This document shows positions 1 to 13,300 of a stretch of DNA of 64,000 nt, piece after piece. The DNA is from Helicoverpa zea. Taxonomy: Eukaryota > Arthropoda > Insecta > Lepidoptera > Noctuidae. Positions within the stretch are counted from its first letter, which is position 1; the number at the start of each line of letters is the position of its first letter. The translations under genes were made by a program, and so were the position numbers. Below the pieces are notes generated by a model that did not search any database, was not told the origin of the DNA, and saw nothing but the letters and a program-made list of their open reading frames with translations. The DNA lies in the NCBI RefSeq assembly GCF_022581195.2, contig NC_061465.1:3598501-3662500 (forward strand), given 5' to 3'.

Positions 1-623
1 TAGGGCTGGGAGTTCACTTGCACCATATTCACATGTTAGTGGTTCATTTATGGCCGTTCGCAATATTGTATCTATCTGTGGTTTTACTTACTAGAGGTAG
101 AATTTCAGCATTAGCCCCATACAAGTAATGTCAAATGCCTATATAGAATATTGATAACGGCGGTTAATCAAAACCTAACAGTAATTTTACTTAAAAGGCA
201 ACATTGACCACAGATTTGGCAAAAAATCTAACATTTTTGGGAAATCGGTTAAAAACTGCATTTACATTGAACACTGGGTATGGTTGAAAATGAATCACAC
301 ACAAACGCAGCTTGTGACCTGTGTTCAGGCTTGCGTGAAATAAGCTTGCGAACCTGTGGGGTATCTAGCTTGCGCTTATGATATCTACCTAGCCTCTACT
401 CTCGTAACAGGTAGGTATAGCTACAGTTAAAAAAAATCAAGAAACCTACACGCCTACGTCCATTCATGAAATGGATAACCAAGATATATTTGAGTACCCT
501 TGAAATATGAGAGATTTGCATGCTTTCAAAACGTGAAAGAAATGTACAGTTAGCAATAATAAAAGTCCATACACAAGCAACTAAAATCTGAAATTCCAAA
601 CATCAGCTTGTAATTCTTCCATG

Positions 624-993
624 TCATCATCCTCCGAGCCTTTTTCCCAACTATGTTGGGGTCGGCTTCCAGTCCAACCTGATTCAGCTGAGTACCAGTG
701 CTTTGCAAGGGGCGACTGCCTATCTGACCTCCTCAACCCAGTTACCCGGGAAACCCGATACCAGACTTACTGGCTTCTGACTACCCGTAATGACTGCCAA
801 GGATGTTCAACGAGAGCCGGGACCTACAGTTTATCGTGCCATCCGAAACACAGTCAATGGTCTCTAATATATGTATACTTAGAAAGTACATAAGTACAAA
901 CCTAGAAAAGTTGCATTGGTACTTGCCTGACCTGGGATCGAACCGGCGCCCTCATACTTGAGAGGTTGGTCCTTTATCCACCACTAGGCCACA
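624..993 (-). mobile_element. tRNA-derived SINE, nearly full length, minus orientation
   Basis: Read on the minus strand, it starts with a tRNA-like head holding an A box (TGGCCTAGTGG) and a B box close to GGTTCGATCCC. It continues through a conserved body and ends in a GATGATGA-type tail. The same body occurs at 18341-20952, 5258-5450 and 23980-24092. I found no clear target-site duplication for this copy. An open frame of about 90 codons inside it is chance. Confidence 0.85.
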
Positions 994-1160
994 GATACAT
1001 ACGGCATTTTAGTGTACCTACAGGTATTTTGTGACAACGTTAATGGTTTTTTGTTGTTGCTATCCTACACTATACAACCGATCTCACCAGAACATAGACA
1101 AATAAAAATCCATCATTCGATACGATATTCGTTATAATAACGAGATACTAGCCATTTTCC

Positions 1161-1312
1161 CGCGGTTTCACTCGCGTCCCGTAGGAATTACTGCCCTTAA
1201 GGGGATAAAAATAGCCTATGTTTCTCGGGAAGAATAGCTTTCCAACAGTGAAAGAATTTTTCAAATCGGTTCAATAGTTTCGGAGCTCTTGTATACAGTA
1301 CAAACAATTTTT
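1161..1312 (+). repeat. Lepidopteran interspersed repeat (non-LTR-like 3' tail)
   Basis: The segment begins with a CGCGGTTTCACTCGCGTCCC-type motif. It runs through 'GGATAAAAATAGCCTATG', 'CTTTCCAACAGTGAAAG' and 'AATCGGTTCAATAGTTTCGG'. This order recurs in shorter form at 8632-8800, 21205-21300, 27705-27835 and 40363-40475. Its class is inferred from general knowledge of moth genomes. Confidence 0.7.
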
Positions 1313-1366
1313 TTCTTTATTATATAAAGTAGATATTCAGCTCTAAAGTTACAACCTCATTTGTAG

Positions 1367-4300
1367 ACTAACAGACTTGAGTAGTTTAAATAAACCACAT
1401 CGACGGCGCGACCCATCGTCGAACAACACTGGCAGTCGGAGCTCTGCGAGGAAGAATAACAAATCAAATTCCACGCCAGTACTGGGTGAAGACTTGCTGC
1501 AGGCTGCCAGCAGCTCTGAAGTTTCCGAAGATGATAATGTCATAGAAGAAGGTAGATACTACAATTTATAGTAAAATTTGTTGTTAAACTACGTAATCAC
1601 CTCTTGTTTTGATTAAAGAGCATGCAACAACTAATTTTGATTTCTGATACTTATACAGTCTGCCCGTGACCATGGATGATGTAAAGGATCCGAAACGTCG
1701 GGATTAAAGACAGTTTTCATAGAAAAATATATTTTCTTTTAATTTCTTGGAAAAGACAATAAAAATGAAATGTATGTTTCAAGCTGAGATATATATATTT
1801 CATTCAAAATACACTGCTTCTTCCAGATTTGCCTGCAGTAACAATACCAGGACTCAATGGTGATAGCATCAGTCACTTAGCTAAAGATGACTTGCTGGGT
1901 GACAGTGATTCTTCAGTCGCACCTGAGAAAGAACCCAGTGAACATGAGGTATTACTGTATTTTTATTCATATTTTCTACAATATTTAATTATAATGAAAT
2001 GTATATTTAAATATCTGTATATTTCACAGGAAACCCAAAATGGTGAAGAGTCAGATGAGGAAAAGTAAGTTTAGTAATAGCCTAAAATTAAATAAGAAAT
2101 TGTCCCTTATAATGAGCTTAAGAGACCTTTACATATACATATTACATTACTTTAAATAACTTGGTCAGTCAGAACTTAGCTGACACTTAGCTTACATGTT
2201 ACACCATCAAATTATTATCAATTTTATTAAAAAAATCATATAAAATTAAATTTCATTTAATTCACAGTGTACAATTAAAACGGCAACGCAAACAGAACGC
2301 GATATCATCCGACTCGGAAGGCGGGACCTCGAATCGTAAACAAATTGACGAGGATGTCCGAGTCAGCGACTTTGAAGACTCGGAAGACGAAAGCTCCGAG
2401 TCCGCTAAGCGCAAGCGGAAGAAGAAAGGCTCGGAAAGCGATGGGTCTGTGGAGTCTGGGAATGATGGAGGGTAAGGATTATGATGTTCTAAATTTGAAA
2501 TTTGAATTGGTCCGCTGCTCATCCAGTTTGTCTGTCTGTCTTTTCGGCTTTCACATCATAGATATTGAACTCATGTTATTCATAATTGTATGGTACAGAT
2601 TGTCTAGAGCCAGTAAAATAACATAGGTTTTATATTATCCGGGTGTGGGAAGTAGTTTCTTCGGGGAGAGGGTAGAACAATGGGGGACAGCTAATTTATA
2701 CTAGAGCGTGTTGTAACTTATTTTGTTCCAACACTTCAAATTGACAAATTAATTCTTGTTTTGTTTGCAGTAAAAAGAAACGTCGACGTATAAAACAAGT
2801 GAAAGACAGCGATGCATCTGGATCGGACACAGAAAATGAAGGAAGGAATAAACATGGCAGGAAGAATATACGTAAGGTAAACTTACTCATACATTTACAG
2901 ATTACCTATAACAATAAATGACACTTTAGAGTCTAGAGTAAAAAGTTTTGTTTTTATATTATGACTAGAGTTATATCGTCACCATGAAGGTTGGTCATTA
3001 TTTCAAAATTATTGTTACATCAAATGACCCTTCCCTCTGTGGGTTCAGCGTGAGGGAGTATCTGACTAAAACTCACCATGGTGCTTCTTCAGCCCTTTGT
3101 GGACCACGGCCGCGGTAACTTTTTCCTGGATTAGGAGAATACTAACTATTAATTTGTATTACAGGTCATGGGTAAGAATCAATTGGAGGAGGCAACTAAA
3201 AAGGCAGCGCGCGAAGAAAAAGAGAGAATGGCTCGTATTACGGAAAGACAGAAATTGGTAAGCATAAATATGTACTTCAACAATTGAAACTTTTTTCTCT
3301 CCATTTCTTTTCATATAGTGTTGCTAATCTGAAGTTAGCTATTTAACGATTCGAGTTTCCGCAGTAATGTTTTGTTCATACATTTTAACTACTGAGAAGT
3401 AACAGCAGCTTATTTCGAGAGGCCAAGCTCCTCGACGAGAGGTGTAGTACCATTGAAAGATGTTATCAAAATATATTATCTTCTATTAGTTTGAATGACT
3501 TTAGGTTGTTGATTAAAGCAATGAAGACTATTTCAGCAATGATATCATGAATCCCCTTCATTAACGTTATCTCAAAAGGGCTTCAGCGTTTTATTTTCGG
3601 CCCCACGTCAACAAAACCAAAATACTACCTCTATATACCTACTCTATCGAGATATACAAAATATCATGAACTAGAAAACTTGATTATATTTAGAAAATAC
3701 AAAAATGTTTATTTCGTTAACAAAAATCATACAATAATATTGTGATTTGAGCCTTCTTTTAAGCAGATTAAAGTCTGTAGCAGAAGACTCCGTTCTTCCG
3801 TAACTAAGGAAAACACTTCAAAATAATACATATAATGTTAGACGAAAACATGAGCTAGCTACAATTTAATGTTCATACACTTTTTCTTTCACAGTACAAT
3901 AACTTGGACTTTGACGAATCTGGCAAACCAGATGAAGTGGTTCTGGAGAAGGTGGTCTTGGATTTCGATCCTGAAACAAAAGAACCTCTGATCGAGGTCG
4001 ATAGGGGACTTGTTAAAAAACTGAAACCACATCAGGTAAATATTTTCAACCTATAGGTATAATTGAGTTACTAAAACAATATTTGCAAATGTCAGGGTCG
4101 TTTGCAAGAGAGCAAATATTTTCTCAGAAAAAGTACAGTAATTTGATAAATATGGAACAGCAAATGGTAATAAAATGGCATGTTTTATTAATGCGAACAC
4201 CTGTCTGTGTTGACTTTATTTCTAACTGTTATTGTCATTCCTTGAGAGAGAATGCTTATTTACTTTAAACTAAACTTCTCACCTTGACATGACATATCTG

Positions 4301-7300
4301 ATTTTGTTTCTTGCAGTATTGAAACCAGATAATAGTTATTCTGTGTCTCCCTGTCTTGCTACTGAAGTTAATTTTAATCTTCGATTCAAATTTATTTACA
4401 CATAATTAAATACCATATTCACACACCTAAAATTGGTTTCTACTCAAACTCTCGGGCAGTTCGTTCCGTGGCGACAAAAAGTTTGGCGAGAATTATACTA
4501 ACATTTATATGAATAAAGTTTTTGGTTGTTTTTAGGCGAACGGTATAAAATTCATGTGGGACGCTTGCTTTGAGAGCGTCAAACGTATCAAGAAGGACAA
4601 AGGCTCCGGGTGTATACTTGCCCACTGCATGGGTCTGGGTAAAACTTTACAAGTAAGTTTATTTATTTGCAAAATAAACTTATGAGTTTGAATAATGCAA
4701 AGCGAAGCAGATAAGTTTTTAAACATTCAGAGGATTCGCGCTCCGTAAGCGAAAGCTGAGTGCATTCATTTGGAGAGATTTTTCTATAATTTTTTAAATT
4801 CCCAAAATAACAAAAAAAAATTGTTGGCGCTCACATATACTGGGCTACATAGAAAAATTGAGACGAGGTTAATCTCTATCTTTCACATAACTTCTTCTTA
4901 TACATATATAAAAACGAATTGCTGTTCGTTAGTCTGACCAAACTCGAGAATGGCTTGACTGATTTGGCTTTTTTTTTAAATGTTCTTAGAGGTCTTGGGA
5001 AGATTTAAAGGATACGAAGTTCGCGGGGTATTTTTTAATAACGTGCATATATTCTAGGTGATATCCCTAACCCATACCCTGCTGATCCACGGCAGCCTGA
5101 CGGGCGTGAACCGAGTGCTGGTGGTGTGTCCGCTGTCCACCGTGCTCAACTGGGTCAACGAGTTCCGCATGTGGCTCAAACATGCACACTCCGAGTTCGA
5201 AGTTGATATCTATGAGTTGTCCAGGTAAGATGTTAAAATTATATGGAAAAGGTGTTCATATCCCAATCCTTTTCTCAACTATGTTGGGGTCCAGTGTACC
5301 AGTGTTTCACAAGGAGCGACTGTCTATCTGACCTTCTCAACCCAGTCACCCGAACAACCCAATACCCCTTGGTAAGACTGGTTGTCAGACTTACTCGCTT
5401 TTGACTACCTGTAACGACTAACAAGGATGTTCATGGACAGCCCGTGGGGCAAAAATTCCCACGCGACGCGGGTAAAATCGCAGGAAAACGGCTAGTGACT
5501 AAATAAATATTAACAGTAAAGTTTAAGTTACCACATAGATGTTTGTGAATGTTCGTTAACCTGTAATTGGCAACTGTGTAAGCCAACCTTCTTGTGACCC
5601 TTATATTTTGTTGATTTACACACAGAAGCTGTTGGTGTTCCTTTACAATAAATAAAATAAAAATAGCCTTTATTCTCTGACCTTATAAAAGTAAAAGCAA
5701 CAATTTTTCTTAACAAAACTTATAAGCTTATAACTAAATACTATTCTATTGACATAATATTTTATTTATTATTAATAAATAAATAAACATTGTGACAGAT
5801 ACAAGCAGAACTCTGAGCGAGCGTTCCAGCTGCAGCAGTGGCTGTCGGGCGGCGGCGTGTGCGTGCTCGGCTACGAGATGTTCCGCAACCTCTCCGCCGA
5901 CAACAACCGCAAGTTCAAGAAGAAGATGCTCAAGAGCTTCCAGGAGAGTCTCGTCGATCCAGGTCTGTTATACAAAGCTATATTTTGTGGAAAACCCGAT
6001 TGAACCCCCCAAAACTTTGAAGCGGCATAGCTTAGTCAAGTTTTATAACTATAACACAATAAATACTTTGTAACTATAACATATAAAACAAAAGTACTTT
6101 TTATATTTTTTAAGTTAGTTAAGTTTTTTTTTTCTCTTTATTTAAAAGTCGTTCCGATGTTTTTAACTCACTGCGTCAGAATGAGGAATGATGTTTTTAG
6201 AGTGTATGTTTCATCATAAAGATGATTTGATGAAAAGGCTATTCACATAAACATAGCTGTTAAATACTTCTTCATGTAATGAATCTGAAGCCTCCAGTTT
6301 CGAAACCCTTAGAAAAACCCTTTTGAGTATAGGGCTAATAACTTAAAATGAATAATTTATCCACAGGACCAGATTTGGTGGTTTGCGATGAAGGGCATCT
6401 CCTGAAGAACGAGAAGACCAGTCTATCGCAGTCCATGAACAGAGTGAAGACGCGACGCCGCATCGTACTCACCGGCACACCGCTACAAAATAACTTGAAA
6501 GAATGTGAGTTTTAGATGCAAATATTATTTGAGTCTGAAAATATAGTGTGTATAACTTTATCTTTATTATAATTTTTTATATTTATTGAATTCGGTGTTT
6601 TTATCCAAATCTTCTAGTTGATACGGTTTCTAAAGAGCGTATTTGCACGACATGGTTTTTCTAAGCGAATATTTATGCGCATTTCCTGTGTAAGTAAATA
6701 AGATCTTGAACGTTGAATCGCGCTAAGGACTTTTACGTTGAATCGAGCTTGAGATTGCGGCAATGTACTGAGTTAGCATGCTGATATAATTAATAGCTTT
6801 ACATGCAAGGGTAATTAAACGTGAAGATTTACGGACATATAAGAAAAAAAAAAAAAAAAACAAACATTGATTAAAATGTAAGTTATTGTCACCAGACTAC
6901 TGCATGGTAACATTCGTGAAGCCGAACCTGCTGGGTAAATACAACGAGTATCTGAATCGCTTCGTGAACCCGATCACCAACGGCCAGTACACCGACTCCA
7001 CGGAACATGACATCAAGATCATGAAGAGACGGTCGCATGTACTGCATAAAATGTTAGATGGAGCTGTACAGGTATGAAGCTTTTTTAAAATCTTTTGTGT
7101 TATGTGCCATAGTATATTACTATTGCATTGAAATTTTCGTCCAGGGTGTATCCCTGTTCCAGTATACACCAGGTTAAGCCGTCAACTACATTAACTGTGA
7201 CATCCACATCCACATAATTCTTTCTGGTTTATTCCTTTTTAGTAAGAGAATTTCACTGTGTTTCGAAGTCCTGATTTTGGTTTAATTTCTAACGAAAACT

Positions 7301-10300
7301 CTGTTAGGGTCCATCGCAAAAAAAGCTCAGAATTTTATACAGGAAAAAGCTCCTTGGTTAGCTTATGCAAATAAATATGTATATTTTTCTAATTTCAATA
7401 TATTCTGTTCGTTTTCAGAGGAGGGATTACGGGGTGCTGGCGCCTTTCTTACCTCCGAAGCACGAATATGTGTTGTTTATAACTCTGTCGGAAGTGCAAA
7501 TTAAACTTTATCAACATTATTTGGATAACTATTCTAGAAGGTACGTATTTGTCTCAATATAGCTAACGAATTGTGTGCTTGTCTATTTTCAGCAAGCATC
7601 ACCTTGTCTGATGAGAAAAGTCGCTTTGTTTCGAAAATGTAGGCGTTCTAACATAAATGCTGATTTGCTTTCCTTCTTTTCTTAAAGTGAATAGATTTAA
7701 TTTAAAATGTTTTAATGTACTTTTATGAAATGTATGATTCTTTATCTAATTATATTATTTTTATACTTTGATAGTTGTTAATACATATATTTTTCATATG
7801 AAAACTTATTTGTTTTACGCAGACCGTTACCGGGCAAGTCGTCGGGCTTCCTGTTCCCCGACTTCCAGTCTCTACAGAGGATATGGACGCACCCGCTCGT
7901 GCTCAAGTACAACTCTGAGCGATATGAGATTATGCAACAAAAGAAGGTAAAAATAGATATATTCCTCGAAAATTTTATGCTTATTTAATATAAACTTTAT
8001 CAACTTGTTAATTATCATGTACTGAGTATGTTACTTATGATTTTTTATTTATATTATGTTTTTTCTCGTTTTAGAGGGAGAGAGAAGAAGAAGAGTCTGA
8101 AGGATCTTTAGTTGATTTTATAGATGATGATTCTACTCCAGAAGTAAGTTTAATACAGAAGTCTTCAGTCATAAATCGGTCTCGTCGTCTATTTGGTTCA
8201 CAATATTTGATGATAAATAAAAGATGAATGTGAATGTGTGAGTGTGATGAATGAAGTTATGAATTTATTGTTCTAAGTGCCAAAGCAGTAATCAACATCT
8301 CAGAAATGAAACCTCACTTTTTAGTTAACAATTTACATCATATAAGACAATTTCATCTACCAAATTGTGGCTATATTAAAAACTCGTTTTCCCAGGAGAC
8401 TTCAACAGAAGAATCTTCTGATGACCTATCAGACATGAGCGACGATAGCCGCAAGAAGAGTAAGAAGAAGAAATCAGCCAAGAAGAGCAAAGCGAAGGAG
8501 TCGAAAGTGGGCACGCGGCGCGGGACGCGGGCCAATCCAGGTAGCGGTAATGTCACCAAGCGCTTCTTATTATTGTTTTGAGCTAGTTTTAGTTAATAAT
8601 ATAATTTAATTTTTATGCTTTGCGAGCTGTTTTCTCGCGGTTTCGCTCCCACCCGTGGGAACTACTGCTTGTACCTGGATAAAATATACCCGAGAATTTA
8701 TTAAATTGAATTTATTAAGATTTTTCGAAATCAGTTCAGTAGTTTCGGAGCCGTACGGGTCAGAGGGTACGAACAAAGAAGCAAAAAAATGTTTCCTCTT
8801 TATTACCTATGTTAGTGTAGATTAACGCTACACGGTTAATTTTTCACAACTCGTAATATTGCGCAATTTGATAGTCTGGAGAGCTTTAGGAGGACTCCTT
8901 TTGCATTTATAAAATCCTTTAAACATTTCTTTTTTTCATATAAATACTATAAGAAAGCTCGCAATTATTAGATGCCTTTATATTTTTCTTTTGGCATAAA
9001 TGTTTTTTATGCATATAGAGAACCTAACCTTGCCCAATAATACTACCATGATAATTTTACCCCTGTAATTCTATAAACAATTACAATTTTCCTTTATTCT
9101 CCAGTTGAAGTGGATGAAGAAGACCAAGACATATCTGAAGTAGTGGAGGTCCGCAACGAGAACCCGACGGAGTGGTGGATCAAGCTGGTGGACGATGAAG
9201 AATTAGATGACATGCGGAACTCACATAAACTTGTGTTGTTGTTCGATATATTGAGGCAGTGTGAAGCTATTGGGGATAAGCTGTGAGTATACATTTTGTT
9301 ATGAAGTTGTTTTACCATAGATATGTTTTTATTGGGAGTTGCAAGAAAATATTTGCATTACAATGTTTAAGTTGTCATTGTTGGTCAATTTTAGATGGAA
9401 TAGTAGCATAACACTAAATACTTACATAATCTGATTTTGGACGACTTATAAGTCACATGCGATGCGTGAATCGAAAGTGACAATACATATCAAGTATCAA
9501 CCAAGAAGTCCATCGTACACATTCAATGAAATAAATACTCTATTTATAGTTCGGCCATTCAGAGAATGCGTTCCTGACACGTCGCGATTGAACTGACGAC
9601 GTAACTTTGCAATGGCGTTGCAGTTACGATAAAAATATTTTTGCTGGTTGTTTACCGTTTTAACAATTGAGGAGCATTAAAACAACATTATTATATCAAT
9701 AATCAATGAATGTAGTTACGTCGTCAGTTCAATCGCGACGTGTCAGGAACGCATTCTCTGAATGGCCGAACTATAATTTATGAAAAGTTAATCATAACAT
9801 TTATTAGTTTCTCATTCAATAGTTATGAAGACTATAGTTCGGCCATTCAGAGAATGCGTTCCTGACACGTCGCGATTGAACTGACGATGTAACTTTGCAA
9901 TGGCGTTGCAGTTACGATAAAAATATTTTTGCTGGTTGTTTACCGTTTTAACAATTGAGGAGCATTAAAACAACATTATTATATCAATAATCAATGAATG
10001 TTATAATTTTGTGCCAAACTGAGTGTCAAATAACTTGGTAAACAATATTTTTCTAAATCTATACTGCGCTATTACAAGGTTATGTCAGCGGTTTATATTT
10101 TGTAGTGCTGTGCTAAAAATAACAGGCAAGTATCGTAATCTGTTCTTATACAGTTATAATATAAAATAATACGTTTTGATTTTCTTTTTAAGAATTGGAA
10201 AATAATGGACTATAAGACTTAATTATAACGTTTATGAAATATAAAAATAAAACTATGACCAAACCGCATTTTTATACTTAGATTAAAAATGGTAACCCCA

Positions 10301-13300
10301 AATGGCGTTATGGGCCGCCATTTTGTGACGCTAAAACAGTCGTCCGTTGTCGTTTCGTGCGCATAGACCACGTTTTTCAAGTGTTTTCGATCTGTTTTGA
10401 TTTGATTACCCGGCTTTTGTTAGACCGAGATATCAGGATTGATTCTGTTATTGATAATAATATAATTATACATGTAGGCGAAGATGATGATGAAGACACC
10501 ACCTCCTCAAGCAAATCGGAGTCTGATTAATATTCTGTTCGCACATTCAATTCAATGTACTTGTAACAAAGAATAAATAAAACAATTTTATTATATGAAT
10601 ATTACCTTTTTTTGGTTTCCACTTAAATAACTAAAATATAAAACAAATGATTCCGCCAATTTAAAACGAAAATAATCTTAAAATAATGCGGCGGTTCATT
10701 TTGAAGGAACGGTAACGAACTCAGTGTTATGTTGTGCCCATCACTAGTCGTGACTAACTGATAGGTGTCAGGAACGCATTCTCTGAACGGCCGAAGTATA
10801 ATTCAATAAAATCCGGATTAAAATTAATTTCCTTTTGCAGGCTGGTGTTCTCGCAGTCGCTGTATTCACTAGACCTGATAGAACATTTCCTCGGCAAAGT
10901 GGACGAGGCCACGCAGGAGGGACGCATCGACGAGAAACTAGGAGGACATGTCGGTAAGGAGTTACATATACTCACACTCGTCGTTTGAATAAATTGGATC
11001 AGAATAAAGAAAAAATTTACTACCTATTTGTAGGTACTTAATAACAATACGCATATCCGTACATAAGGAAATACATAGGGTAGTTCATAGAGTGTACATA
11101 AGGAAATACATAGGGGAGTTCATAGAGCGTACATAAGGAAATACATAGAGGAGTACATAGAGTGTACATAGGGGGGGAGTGTACACAAGGAAATACTTAG
11201 GGGAGTTCATCGAGTGTACATAAGGATATACATAGGGGAGTTCATAGAGCGTACATAAGGAAATACATAGAGGAGTACATAGAGTGTACATAGGGGAATA
11301 CATAGAGTGTACATAAGGAAATACCATAGAGTGTTCTTAAGGAAATACAGGGGAGTACATAGAGCGTACATAAGGAAAGACATAGGGGAGAACATAGAGT
11401 GTACATAAGGAAATACGTAGAGGAGTGTATACAGTGTACATAGGGGAGTACATAAAGTGTACATAAGGAAATACATAGGGGAGTACATAGAGCGTACATA
11501 AGGAAATACATAGGGGAGTACATAGTGTACATAAGAAAATTCATAGAGGAGTACATAGAGTGTATATAAGGAAATACATAGGGGAGTACATAGAGCGTAC
11601 ATAAGGAAATACATAGGGGAGTACATAGAGTGTACATAAGGAAATACATAGGGGAGTACATAGTGCACGTAAGAAAATACATAGAGGAGTACATAGAGTG
11701 TACATAAGGAAATACATAGGGGAGTACATAGAGCGTACATAAGGAAATACATAGGGGAGTACATAGAGTGTACATAAGGAAATACATAGAGGAGTACATA
11801 GAGTGTACATAAGTATATACATAGGGGAGTTCATAGAGCGTACATAAGGAAATACATAGGGGAGTACATAGTGTACATAAGAAAATACATAGAGGAGTAC
11901 ATAGAGTGTACATAAGGAAATACATAGGGGAGTACATAGAGCGTACATAAGGAAATACATAGAGTGTACATAAGGAAATACACAGAGGAGTACATAGAGT
12001 GTACATAAGGAAATACATAGAGGAGTACATAGAGTGCACATAAGGAAATACATAGGGGAGTACATAGAGTGTACATAATTAAATACATAGAGGAGTACAT
12101 AGAGTGTACATAAGGAAATACATAGGGGAGTTCATAGAGCGTACATAAGGAAATACATAGAGGAGTACATAGAGTGTACATAAGGAAATACATAGGGGAG
12201 TTCATGGAGCGTACATAAGGAAATACATAGAGGAGTACAGAGTGTACATAGGGGAATACATAGAGTGTACATAAGGAAATACATAGGGGAGTACATAGAG
12301 CGTACATAAGGAAATTATAGGGGAGTACATAGTGTACATAAGAAAATACATAGAGGAGTACATAGAGCGTACTTAAGGAAATACATATGGGAGTACATAG
12401 AGTGTACATAAGGAAATATATGGGAGAGCACTTTGGAGTGTACATAGGGGAGTACATAGAGTGTACATAAGGAAATACATAGAGGAGTACATAGAGTGTA
12501 CATAAGGAAATATATGGGAGAGTACATGGAGTGTACATAGGGGAGTACATAGAGTGTACATAAGGAAATATATGGGAGAGTATATGGAGTGTACATAGGG
12601 AAGTTCATAGAGTGTACATAAGGAAATACATAGGGGAGTTCATAGAGTGTACATAAGGAAATACATAGGGGAGTACATAGAGTGTACATAAGGAAATACG
12701 TAGAGGAGTGTATACAGTGTACATAGGGGAGTACATAGAGCGTACATAAGGAAATACATAGGGGAGTACATAGTGTACATAAGAAAATTCATAGAGGAGT
12801 ACATAGAGTGTACATAAGGAAATACATAGGGGAGTACATAGAGTGTACATAAGGAAATACATAGGGGAGTACATAGTGCACGTAAGAAAATACATAGAGG
12901 AGTACATAGAGTGTACATAAGGAAATACATAGGGGAGTACATAGAGCGTACATAAGGAAATACATAGGGGAGTACATAGAGTGTACATAAGGAAATACAT
13001 AGAGGAGTACATAGAGTGTACATAAGTATATACATAGGGGGGAGTTCATAGAGTGTACATAAGGAAATACATAGAGGAGTACATAGAGTGTACATAAGGA
13101 AATACATAGAGGAGTACATAGTGTACATAAGGGGGGAGTACATAGAGCGTACATAAGAAAATACATAGAGGAGTACATAGAGTGTACTTAAGAAAATACA
13201 TAGGGGAGTACATAGAGCGTACATAAGGAAATACATAGGGGAGTACATAGAGTGTACATAAGGAAATATATGGGAGAGTACATGGAGTGTACATAAGGAA

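Larger units (their letters stand above)
1..1366 (+). other. Sequence left of the first recognisable ATRX exon
   Basis: No coding exon is recognisable here. The first ATRX exon starts behind an acceptor at 1366 and enters mid-codon, so this stretch is probably intron of that gene. It holds a near full-length SINE at 624-993 and a short non-LTR tail at 1161-1312. Positions 1-600 show nothing I can name. Confidence 0.6.

Noticed and set aside
621..893. 90-codon open frame
   Set aside because: It lies entirely in the SINE at 624-993, and similar frames appear in the other SINE copies.
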